A DNA stretch of 64,000 nucleotides from Anisakis pegreffii (lineage: Eukaryota; Nematoda; Chromadorea; Rhabditida; Anisakidae), in NCBI GenBank assembly GCA_035041965.1, contig JAPYMA010000898.1:1-64000 (forward strand), written 5' to 3'. How positions within the stretch are numbered: the first letter of the stretch is position 1; each line of letters opens with the position of its first letter. The position numbers were made by a program, and so were the translations under genes. Below the pieces are notes generated by a model, which did no database searches, was not told the DNA's origin, and saw only the letters and a program-made list of their open reading frames with translations. Shown in pieces: positions 49,839 through 60,834 of this stretch.

Positions 49839-52800
49839 TCAATAATAATGTCCAATGAACAGAATGGTATTGCCCTTGACCAACGCAAACATGAACGGAT
49901 GATCAGCAATAAAGCTGACCGGAGGCCCAATCACAAGCGTTGCTGACTCATATTCAATTTCAATAGCAGTTGTTGCCGCTGCTTCCGTTCCTTTCTCGTT
50001 GACCTGAACATACACGATCATTTTCATGTAAAATCGCACCAAAGAAATATTATCACACTGAAATTGCAGACAATACCACACTGAGAGAGAACAACGTATA
50101 AGATCTAAGGATATGGATCCGTTCAGCCCAAAGTTTCTCACGTTCCGGTGCTTCATTACCCCTTTTGATGATCTGGCAGTTCGCTGTTACTCCCCCCTCT
50201 CCCCCTCGATACAAGAACTTACTTACATTTTCAACGTATAAGGACAGTAGCAAACCGAAAACCGGCCCGGAAATTTCTCAACGGCGTGAAATAAATTAGT
50301 ATCCTAGACCGTCGTGTTGTTTTTCATGCAATCGATTGTGATTGCATGAAAAGCTATAGTCGATGACACACTCACTTCAAAATGATTCAGATGGATTCTC
50401 ATTCTTTTCAGACGTGTTGTATTCACTCTCATAGCTATCACATGCAAATACCGTTTTATTGATAACTTTTTCTCATTCACTTTGTCTCATTTCACTTCAC
50501 AGTTCGAATCAACTTCTCATTCTATAGCATATACTGTTTACTGGATACGTTGACGAGTGTTGACAACCGAAGTCAACAATACAGCAGTCGAATACTATTA
50601 CTCAACAACGGTCGACAGTCAAACGATCAATTACGGAGTGTATTCGATAGAATGAGAATTTGCCTTTGATTGTTGAGTGAAATGAATGAGAAATTAGCAG
50701 AAGAGAACACTTTTGGTGATAACAGCTATGAGAGCGATTGTAACAGCAAGGAAAAGAATGAGAACCCTGTTAAAACGAACGGAAACCCTGTTAGGCCCTT
50801 ATGAGTTAGAAAATAACTGCAAGTAAACAAAACCATATGAAAAGTTTCCCGCAGCATGCTTCAATTATTCAAAGCATCACTTCCTGGCTATGAATCATCC
50901 TTTTCATCATTGCGCAAGCGTCCCGAAGGGTCGTTTATCTCTATGATGCTTGATTCCCTTGCAACGTGATCAGTGACCAATATCCACCGTCGACATGATA
51001 TTATAACAAATTGTTAGATGAAGAAAAATTATTCAGGAGAGATGAAATAACGAACCTCAATGAAAGCTTTATGAATAACTTCGGAAATCTTCAACCGATC
51101 ATCACTCATCCCTCTGAAGTTGGCGTTACCACCGAATGCATCAACGATACCAATCTTCTCAAGTGCTTCCACCAAATGGAATTTCTTCTCAAGTTTGAAT
51201 TTCGGCAATTCAACCTGAAATTAATATGATTGGTCTAATTGTCCGGCACCTATAATGTTTTCAATAAACCTTTCTGCTGATTATATATTATTAGTGACAT
51301 AATAGAATCAATGCTTCGATCAATTTCCAATCTGATCAAATTTTACGAGTACTATCGAATTGAATGATATGGACAATTGATAGTGAATACAATCATCAAA
51401 AACGATTCAAACAATTCTGTCTTTCGATAGTTTTTCAGTGGACTCGCTGTAAGGAAAAGGGAATAATGCTGTCATCAAGAAGTAATAAGTATCGACAGAG
51501 CTTACCATTGCGTCCCGTGAGTCAGTTTCGAAAATCATTTTCAGCAACTCTTCACCTTTCAATGATTTCTCGAATTCTTCTAAGCCGTACTTGTCTTTTG
51601 GCAAGAAGACGTACATATACACCTGATAGCCTTTGTAAGGTAAACCAAGAACTTGAACCTTGTCGTTTTCGAAATATGGAAAATTGCCGTTGTTGAACAT
51701 CATTTCAACCTGGAAATCAAGATATGAAAATTATGGTACGTAATCAAATGAGTAAATAAATTGAGAGATGAGAATGAATTCAGATGAGATAAGAACGACA
51801 AGAGGAAAGGGTCGCGGTTACCTCTCTGGTTGAGTCTACAGCCTGATAGAATGTCTTATTTTCAGTTCTTCCATCAATGAACTGATTCTGCCAAGAACCA
51901 TTGAAATAGATCGCATTCACAAGCACCATAACTGTGAGTGCGTTGAACATATCTGCTCTAACGAGATCTTTAATCCTCGAATTCGTTTGCTTCTCGACCC
52001 ATTCGTTTATTTGCTTCAATAGAGAAGAATTCATGAACTGATTGGTTATTTTGTCAACATGAACTAATATTGGTGCGGGTAGCAATATAATCTTCCATGA
52101 CGACTGTTCATTCCTCTCTACATACCTCACGTATTTCTGATAGTTCTTTCCATAGATTTTAAATTAATTCTGCGAATCGTTTTCTGATTCAAACGAACAG
52201 TCCAAGCACACATTAGCCCGCAATTAGAAACCACCGAATTCCCGCAATATGAACGATCAATAGTTCGTTTTACCGTAAACCACCGGAACATGTTTATATC
52301 AGAACAACGACTGAAAAATAAATTCGTGGAGTGATTCATGCAACTGACATTCGCTACTTTAGCAGCTTGCGAGAAATCGACTTGTTCAAGTTTCCCTCCA
52401 TAAACTTCTCGAATCGTCTTCAGATATGCCTCTTTCAGTCGATATCCTTCTTTTATGAACAACTTGTTGGCTGTGTCCAGTTCGAATCCAGCATTCGTTG
52501 CCTTCTTCTCGATCTCTTTCAGAACTGTACCGAAATATTTGTTGAATACTTCATTCGATTCACCTGAATCGTTTTGCTGTGAATAAATCGCAATTTAATC
52601 CAACAACAAAAATATCACTCAATTGTTTTCATTCCTCCTTCTTAATCTTACTGTTAATCAAATTACTGTCGTTTAAATGAATAGAAACGGCACATTTCAA
52701 TGGAGCATATCCTAGTCATAGGGGTACAGATGAACATTTATAGGTATTGTTGTAACCTCCAGCAAGAATTTGATTCATTTGCTCGTAAGTGCTGCCTTCC

Positions 52801-53319
52801 GCACCAACGTAAGTCATCGCTAGTGCAACGGCTATCGAGAATGGTGATATGATGAGTGATTGCGTTGGATTATCAACACTTTTACAGAGGAGATCTAACG
52901 CAAAATTTGACTGCGCTACTTCCATTTTTGTCAAATCGCAACTGCAAAATAGATATGTATGCATAGTGACATTCAACGAATAATGGAATGAGTAAATTTC
53001 AGTGGATATTCAGCATGAAACACTTAAGAAAATGAACGAGAAGTGAACTGAAGTGCGATGACTGTGCCTGAACAATTTTGAAAAAGATGTTCAAATATAC
53101 AGATCACGTAAATGAAAACCGGCTAAATCCAAAAATTTCCAAATTACTCGAGTCCCATAAACTGCTTTACGGTACGCTCAGAACACTGATTCTTCGACTC
53201 CAAGCATGATAAAGGAGAATGAACATCGATTTAGACGGTTGATCGCCATCTACGGGTACGCAACACAAAAAGAGCACCGCTAGGAATGCGACTGATTCAC
53301 TCGCCGAATGACACCACAT
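49839..53319 (-). CDS. Serpin E, complete exon set, exon 1 donor deleted
   Basis: Inverted, distant copy of the serpin genes at 1-10.9 kb. Exons on the minus strand: 53236-53319 (signal peptide [20 protein letters not shown]), 52757-52941, 52349-52563, 51822-52013, 51506-51709, 51056-51214, 49839-50003 (TGA). All of exons 2-7 are open and in phase, giving about 401 residues if exon 1 spliced normally. Exon 2 has [20 protein letters not shown], exon 4 [16 protein letters not shown], exon 7 [13 protein letters not shown] with loop [18 protein letters not shown]. Relative to copy C, 17 bp including the exon 1 GTGAGT donor are missing after DGDQP, so the normal splice to exon 2 is lost. Translation from the exon 2 methionine ([13 protein letters not shown]) would give an intracellular serpin. 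Exon 1 matches C best, whereas the intron before exon 4 matches B. The last intron holds a MITE. Confidence 0.83.
50124..50830 (+). mobile_element. hAT-like MITE, truncated (about 700 bp)
   Basis: Same family and orientation as the 27093 element: it shares TTTTGATGATCTGGCAG, the TTTTCATGCAATCGAT palindrome, the TTTTCAGACGTGTTGTATTC block and the AACCCTGTTA repeats, but stops near 50830 without the terminal CAGTGG end. The left end is also damaged. It lies in the last intron of serpin E (antisense to the gene) and is absent from the other serpin copies. Confidence 0.7.
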
Positions 53320-53933
53320 TTGTCCTGAAATTAAAGTCAACATCGAGGATAAACGAATAGCAATGCTGACTAACGCGCGTTCATTTTCTAATAGTAATCA
53401 ACTACGCAATGCCCATAATCTGCTACCGCATTGTATCAATCAACTGTCGCTTTTGGATAGAACTGTTATTTTGAAATGTTGGTAGCAAAGATCATCTTTT
53501 TGAATTTCACTGATTCCATTCAGCAGTTTCACTGATCCCATATGCGTTGACTGTACTAAATGTAAGCTATAAAAATAACAACATCCTGTTGATATTCACA
53601 TTTGATGACACAAAATAATCGCTATGTGATGAAAAATCATCGAGCGTTTTTACGTATGTTATCTAGTTACATTTGTGCACAGAGCAGATGCGTTCAGCTT
53701 TTTATGATTTCATTTTCAAACATTTGCCTTCATTCATATAAAATGTTCTTGATCAGTGATTGAATGAAATTCAAATAAATTAAAACATTCAATTGACGCT
53801 CCAATCCAACGAAATGTCGAAAAAAAACTCAAACACAACAAATGTAAAATCTCTCAAGCAAAACGATCGGTTCGCTGAATAAATCTTTCCGATTAGATAC
53901 ATGCAATGACAAAGTTACCTTCTACCGATATCA
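53320..53933 (-). other. Upstream region of serpin E
   Basis: TTTAATTTCAG lies just before the start codon on the minus strand (53325-53335), as in the other copies. Beyond about 53400 the sequence shares no long match with the tandem serpin promoters, and no octamer cluster was seen. Confidence 0.45.
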
Positions 53934-54254
53934 ATAACAACAAATGAAAATGAAAGCAAGGCCGACTACGACAGCCAGTTCAACAACACAACCAATGTTA
54001 TCGAAACGATAAAAAAAGTCGCACATTCTTGATTCATCAGTAACTGCAAATAACAACTGCTGGGCTGAGTTCTTTGACATTTGCTTAGAAGAAATCGATG
54101 AGTGAGTAAAAATACAAAAGGAGATCAATCGTGCTGATATGACGGAATTCAGTGTGATTATTGAAACAACGATGAGTTCCCGATAATGATCGAAATGGGT
54201 GTGCAACAGATTTGAATTGAGAAAAGTTTTATTCAGATTCATGAACGCCTCCAA
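53934..54254 (-). CDS. Hypothetical open frame with two hydrophobic segments
   Basis: 107 codons open on the minus strand. Hydrophobic stretches at LIVVSIITLNSVI and near the end, VVELAVVVGLAFIFICCY. It could be part of a membrane protein exon, but no family match and no clear neighbouring exons were found. It may be chance. Confidence 0.2.
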
Positions 54255-55462
54255 ACAAGATTCTGACCATTCGAACGTTGGCTTCTAGTCTTCGAATTTA
54301 GTGATTGTCAGTGTTACGGCGCAAATATGTATTTACGCATTTTAATACTGGAAAAATTACGCTTTCACTTGCAGATGGAAAATTAGCGGAAGTTAACTAG
54401 TTGAACAAATTATTGCGGTATCGCGTTAGCGAAAAAAGTAGCTCGGCTAGTAGCGGAATGATGGAATAACGCACCATTGCCCATCTCTGGTCAATAGCTA
54501 CCTCAACTCTGGCATTACAGAACGCTTCATTTCTTTAAAAGATACCTCGCGGCTCCCATATAAATCTTAGCTGAAGCCTAATCCCTAAATTTAGCTCAAC
54601 TTCAATTCATACCACTTGATTTGTTGTCAGTTTAATGCCAAATTCAGTTCATCATTTAATGCGGCATTATCATAATTGAATTCGCTATCCTTTTCAACTA
54701 AAATAACGCTTTTTTGAAAATTTTCCTCGTGTTTTGCTTTCTTTCACTAATCGCATCAAGTAATCATGCGATGACTAAAACGATTTTTGGGACACATGGC
54801 GAGAAGGATTGCGTTTTTTTTGGAATTCATTTCCTTGACTGATTTTTGAGACGATAAGTGTAAAGTACGCTCAGAACGTTTCATAAGAACGCCTCCGAAA
54901 AGGATATTATGAACAGTTGGAAGTGAAAATGACGGCAAATAATCGTTCCGGTGATGAATGATCATTTCGATTCCGGATCTTTCCACCAAACTGCCTCTTC
55001 ACAAAGAGCACTCCAATCCGGTATTTTAAAGTGAACCTGATTTCGTCATATCACATATTAATGGCACCATTAGATTGAACTGATTAACTCCACTCTAGCT
55101 TGCTCAATTGAAAAAGATTTATTTCATGTGAGTGATCTGTTAACGTTGTCATAAGAGAGCAACACTAGGAAATTGAAGAAGAGCCTTGAATTTTGCAGAA
55201 ACAAGTTTAAATTCAACAGCTGGTTTTTTGGTATTTATTAGACCGAACAATCCATTATTTGGAATGGTCTCATTTGACGATTTTTTCGCATAAATTTCTT
55301 CTCAGAGCGTATAACTCACGGAGCACTTCTCGAAAAGCAAAGAAGGAGATTCTTCTCATTGCTATCACTACTCATCTTCTCGTTTTTATTGTGTCTATGA
55401 GTGTTGTTAATTTGACACTTAAAGCATATTTCACCTGATTGCGAGGTTTTCACACAATTTAC
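54255..55462 (-). other. Stretch with weak coding signals only
   Basis: A GC-richer patch at about 54880-55010 is open in two minus frames (one after GAGGCAG, FGGKIRNRNDHSSPERLF), but no consistent gene could be chained. Confidence 0.35.
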
Positions 55463-55675
55463 CTTGAACAGATAATATTTTGTTTGAGAAATCCAAAATG
55501 AATAAGGTTGAGGTAAAATAAACATTCAAAATTTGATGGTAAAGTAGAGTGAAGGCAAAGATTTTCTCGGAATTTGTCGTGGATTTTGGTTGCGAAATTC
55601 GCTGAACTTCTCATTCTTTTGAATTGTCTTGAATGACCAACTAGCACAATTATTTCTGAGGTTTCCTCAGAAGAT
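55463..55675 (-). CDS. Candidate internal exon, unidentified gene
   Basis: 213 bp between CAGCTGCAG and GTAAAT on the minus strand, phase 2 at both ends, 70 open codons (SSEETSEIIVLVGHSRQFKR and onward to KQNIICSR). No family recognised and no partner exons found, so it is an isolated candidate. Confidence 0.28.
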
Positions 55676-55908
55676 CTGCAGCTGATCACATCGCATGCAC
55701 TGTTCGATGAAAATAAAGTTATTTACTGTTTACCAGGCAAACTGCGAAGCTGAAGTCACTCTATGAGGGAATTCGTTATGAAGTTTTCCGAAGAAATCTC
55801 GCAACGATGGTACCATCGTCAACTCAATTCATGCGCATCACTTTTTTGGTGATACTTCACAAAAAAACGCTGTAAAAACTGAGAAAACATCATTGGGGCA
55901 AAGTCTCG

Positions 55909-56993
55909 CTAAGAACTGGTTTCTTTAACCGGCAAACTGTCTTCGTGTAAATTCGACTCATTCGGTATTGCTGATGGATTATTGCACGTAAGTTTTTTGA
56001 TTTATTCATTCAATCATTCGAAACTTATTCGTATCATTCGTACTCATGACGCATTCCCCTTGTCTCGTTCATTTTCGGAAATCTCTTCGTAGTGATAGCT
56101 CTTTATACGGATACAGTCTTTCTTACTGATAGTTTGTAGACCAAAGTTTCTAGTTTTTAGATGCAACAATCTTATGAGTTGATTCTTTTTCCGAAAGAAT
56201 GCTGGTGATAAAACTGTTTCATCATCAACATTTGCTACTGACATCTCCTTATGCATCGAACAATTGAAAATGTTTCACTTGACTAATAAACCTCTGAAGA
56301 TCTCTAGATTTTAAATGCATCAGTCCTCCGCATGAAAATATTTGATTTGCGAAGGTGTTTAGCGGGTTTTTGGAGAGAAATTCACAGCCGGCTTGAAGAC
56401 CTTCATCATTTTATATGAGGCTTCCTGATCAGATCACCTATTCTCTGTGTCGTTCTCCTCTCCAATAGTGACGTGTTTGAAATTTTAGAGACATCAAGCA
56501 ATTGGCAAACAACATTTTCGGCATAGACCATTAATAATTCTGCATTTGGCTAATCAACATGTTTTTCTTACTGACAGTTTCTAGACGATAGTTTCTAGTT
56601 TGTAGATGCAACGTTCTCATGAGTTGATTCTTTTTCCGAAAGGATGCTGGTGATAACATATAAAAGACCCAACAAAACTTGTTCTCGTGGGTCATTCAGC
56701 AGTGTTATGCCCATGAACATGCATCAGTGATCGTCTTCGAAGCGTTATGTAATTCAGTTTTGCCTGATTTCATCGGATGGTGACAACTGAACAGTTCTCT
56801 AATATTCTTCATTATTTTGTTGATTCTTTTGTTGGGCATTTTTCATGCGCTCAATTTCTAATTCACTTATGCATCGTGCCGCATTGATGTGTTGTGCATT
56901 TGTTTGTCTCTTATCAACGATTCTCAATGTTATGACGATCTCGGTCAGCAATTTTTCATTTCGGTCTTTTTTCTGTTCGCATATTTCAATCAT
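55909..56993 (-). CDS. Small charged protein gene with a duplicated 75-bp exon
   Basis: Minus-strand model. Exon 1 56867-56993: MIEICEQKKDRNEKLLTEIV then ITLRIVDKRQTNAQHINAAR, donor GTGAAT, phase 1. Exon 2b 56572-56646: SFRKKNQLMRTLHLQTRNYR, then LETV. Exon 2a 56127-56201: FFRKKNQLIRLLHLKTRNFG, then LQTI. Both are 75 bp, lie between TATCACCAG and CAGTAAGA, are phase 1 at both ends, and agree at 16 of 24 residues with no indels. Exon 3 55909-55970 follows CCATCAG and encodes IPNESNLHEDSLPVKETSS then TAG. Including both exons gives 112 residues, one only 87; all combinations stay in frame. The N-terminus is charged and helical. Family not recognised. Confidence 0.5.
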
Positions 56994-57752
56994 CTTCAGA
57001 TAATTGTGATTTATCTAATCGTAAGTTTATTTTCATTTCATTCACTGCATCTTATGGCTTGCGAAAATCAACACAAGTTTCACTTTTTCCACTGATACTG
57101 CATATCGCTTTGGTCACGAGTCGTCACCTTTGATCACCTATCATCTTTGATCACATACCAGTTCTTGACGAACGTTCAGTCGTGCAGAAACTCGGCATTT
57201 GCTTTATTAAAAATAGTTATCATGATTGAATTCGATTTTGGAAAAAAGCCTCGGAATAAATCTCATGCCATTGTACCTCGACTAATAATTAAGTATAAAC
57301 TTTTTCTATGCTTATCTTCAGCTGATTAATGTGATAGTAGAGAGTCGGTGCTTTACTTAGAAGTTGTCCAGTTGAAAGCGTTGGATATTCTCAGATACAA
57401 ACAGAGAACGCTCTTAAAACAATGATATTCTTATTGAGTAATGTTTCTACACCGGAAAAGAGTCAGCATTATCAACAAAATTGGAGATTACCCTATGAAG
57501 TCATCTCTCCACAATTATTTCTTCAATTACTGTCACATTCCGTGTTGTTCCGCTGGATATGCTGATCCGATTGAGCTTGATCAATCATTTCGACAAATTG
57601 ATAATTGAAATAAGCTCTAGCGGAACACTTTTTGAGAGCTATTTTTACTATCATTAAGAATTAACGAGTCTTGCGTAATTCATTCTGCCGTCCATTCAAA
57701 GTTCAACAATGCAACAGCAAAAACATTTCAGAAGCATTAAGGAACGTTGGAA
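56994..57752 (+). other. Spacer before elongase 3
   Basis: A hydrophobic plus-strand frame up to CTAATCGTAAGTTT at 57019 overlaps the minus-strand gene and was not accepted. CATTTCAG at 57725-57732 precedes the elongase 3 ATG by about 20 bp. Confidence 0.4.
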
Positions 57753-60700
57753 ATGGCTAGTTTTAGTACTTTCCTAACGACGGTCTATAGACGACTCGAA
57801 GAGATCAACCATTTCGAGGTTTACGCGAACAATACTACACATTCTCTGCATAATGACTACGTTCACAAGTTTGTTGCTTTGATTTTGTGGCGAATTTCAC
57901 GAAAAAAGAAGTTTTAGATGATTCAATTAAAATATCAAGGGCATTGCTGAGAATTGCTTTTTAAGTCGTATCAATGGCTGCTGACCATTTGAATGTTTAT
58001 GCAACAATTGGCAACAATCACAGGGAATCAAATCTTCTTCAAGTCTTTCTTACTCTTCCATTAAGAGTTCTTTAGAATTTCGAATGAACGTATTCCATCG
58101 TTTGTTTCGTTGACAATACTGTGTATATAACATAGTTGGACGTAATTTATTCCTTCGATTTCATCTTCAATAAAAAGGTGCTCATAATCAAGGTTACAAT
58201 GCACAACCACTGTACAAAATGCAGTCAGAATTACGTAATGTAATCAGATAAACGTACGTACGCACGCTCCAATTAGTTTTATGATATATTGCCGTAAAAG
58301 AACCATGTTCAGTGGGATAACTGAACTGAATTCACATTGGTTAACATGTTCCATCACATTGTTCGTTGGTCAACATGTTCCATCACATTGTTCGTTACAA
58401 TCGTTACGCTGTTATTTCCTAAATGGAATGACATGCGCACAGAGATCAGTTCATGCAATTTACAAGGAGTTGATGATGATTTGAACCATTTATTTTTGAG
58501 TGCTTTTGAGTACTCAGTAAATTCATATTGAAGGTTTGCGTTACCTTTTGAAAAAATCGATGATCACATTGGATCAACACTGGTTTTACAACGTATTTGG
58601 TATCACTCGATAAGCATTTCAATCGTTTATTTCATCTTGATAAAACTCATTCAACAATTCATGCAAAATCGACCACCGTTCCAATTGAAAACACCACTTC
58701 TCATATGGAACGCCTCACTTTCAATCTTCAGCTTCTTCGGATTCATTCGATTCTTTGAGGTTCTCAAATTATCTTTTAACTGCTCACAAATACTCACTCA
58801 CTCAGAATATGATGTGCTGTCGGTTTCTCATCATAACCGTTTTCAACTACACATTCTCACATGTTCCACGGAAGTTTTTGCACATCTGAATGATACTATC
58901 AATGAGAATTTTCTCGTATTGCATGCATGCGCATCTGACAAACTACAGATAAGGACTGAAGAACATAGAGCATGAATTGGAGTTTTCAGAAAAAATTGAT
59001 CAGCTGCAACGATATGATCATTAATGGAATTCTCATACAACAACATTAAAAACGAAAAGTGTGCATTTCATCGCACTCAAAAGTTCGTATTATCTAAAAA
59101 AAAATTCCTTTAATTCCGCTAATTGTTTTTCCGATGACTGAGCATAAATTTTCTTTTTAAACCCATTTTGAAGGTCACATATCAGTCATTTGAGAAAATA
59201 CGAGACGGTTTATGAGAAATCTTGAATTCGTGAAGAGAACGACACTTCGTTGGTCGCGATTACATATCACTGCTCGTTCTTAAACCAGGAAAAACATCCT
59301 TGTCACACAACGCTCAGATCAGTCAAGAACGGACTTTTACCCCGAAAAACAAAAACTCATTCAACAGGCTATTCGCTTTTGAGATTGTCAACAGCGTACT
59401 TGCACAGAACTAATAACAAGTGGACGACTCATCTAAGTGTATTAATCACTCATACCACAACTTTTGATGGAATTTCAGGAGCTAGTATATAGTTATACTC
59501 AATTAGGACTGTATCATTCGCTATGTTATACGATACATACGAATGGTGCAGCAGCATTCTGGTCACTTTTGTTTGCGATTTCGAAAATTGTCGAACTCGG
59601 TGATACGTTATTCATCGTGTTGAGGAAGAAGCCGCTCATATTCTTACACTATTACCATCATGTCGCTGTTCTCATTCTAACGGCACACTCTGGTTGGTTT
59701 TCCTCACTGATTTGCTGCATTAATCAATGCAAGCATTCGTCGTAATCACACGAACAGTCTGTGAATGTCGATGTCGAGAAATTGAAATCACTTACTCAGC
59801 TTTAACAGTTTTTCAGTTCTTTGCATAAAGCAAATGCGTGACAATGGCAATGAATGAGGAGCTCATTGTAGTTTATAAATGGAGCATTTGAATCAGAAGA
59901 TTGCCAAGCAGAATCCCGAGAAATTTCGAATGTACTTATCTTTGAGAATATTACTTTCAGTTCGTTTTCGATTCATATGCATTTAAGGAGCTGAACACGC
60001 AGCATCAGGACGTTTCTTTGTCTGCATGAATTTCTTTGTGCATTTCATTATGTACGCTTATTATGCCTGTACTGCATATGGCGTCCGACCTTCAAGGTAT
60101 TTTTAATGCTATGAATTTTGTTCGTCCATTGGTAAAATACCACTTAAAATAAGCTAAAAAGTAAAATGAGTATCATACAGAGTGACTTGAGTGAATAATC
60201 GGTTCTTGTCATCAGCATTGGAACAGTGGAATCACAGTGAATTGAAGATAACATCGGATATTATAGAGTAGCTTCAACAAGATCCAATCATGACATCATG
60301 AGTAATACTGCCGAAACTTTTTTGTCGAATATCTCTGTTGATTAAGACGAACGTAAAACCTTAGTGTGATTGAGGAGGTGCTTTCCAAGATTGATGTCAA
60401 AAGTGTGCGTTTTGTTTTTGCAGATCTATAGCAATGTCGCTCACGACCTTACAAATAATTCAAATGATCGGTGGTGTTACTGTCACATCGCTCGTTTATA
60501 ATATTAAAACTCGCACTGATCTTCCGTATGTTCTCTTGCTTGATCCATTGTCAGCAAATAGATTCTGTCATATCGTAATTGCAGAAGCTGTTGAGCTGTA
60601 ATTTGAATTTATTCATGGCTTCACAGATGTGAGTTCACGAGAAAACCGATAAATTAGTCGTTCAAGAATCCATAGAAATATTCTGATAATGAATCTCACT

Positions 60701-60834
60701 TCAGCTGCCAACAATCGATGGGTAATCTAACTCTGACGTTTATAATCTACACAACGTTTGCGGCATTGTTCATTCAATTCTACATCAACAATTACTTCAA
60801 AAATCCAAAATCAAAACATCGAAAGGTCGAATGA
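57753..60834 (+). CDS. ELO-family very-long-chain fatty acid elongase 3
   Basis: Third paralogue, 298 residues. Exons: 57753-57868, 58534-58759, 59479-59692, 59988-60096, 60424-60525, 60705-60834 (TGA). Exon 1 MASFSTFLTTVYRRLEEINH, then FEVYANNTTHSLHNDYVHK. Exon 2 FALPFEKIDDHIGSTLVLQR; exon 3 SKIVELGDTLFIVLRKKPLI and the histidine box FLHYYHH; exon 4 MNFFVHFIMYAYYACTAYG; exon 6 CQQSMGNLTLTFIIYTTFAA, ending KSKHRKVE (no dilysine signal). Intron phases 2-0-1-2-2 are the same as in elongases 1 and 2. Exons 2 and 4 start after ATTGAAG and TTTAAG. AATAAA at 60896-60901. It is separated from elongase 2 by serpin E and the small minus-strand gene, so insertion or inversion split an original elongase array. 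Confidence 0.88.
58339..58396. repeat. 29-bp tandem duplication
   Basis: GGTTAACATGTTCCATCACA and nine more bases at 58339-58367, repeated with one change (GGTC) at 58368-58396, within intron 1 of elongase 3. Confidence 0.85.

Noticed and set aside
56847..57019. Hydrophobic plus-strand exon ending at GTAAGT, possible chemoreceptor
   Set aside because: Overlaps the better-supported minus-strand first exon, and no receptor exons follow.
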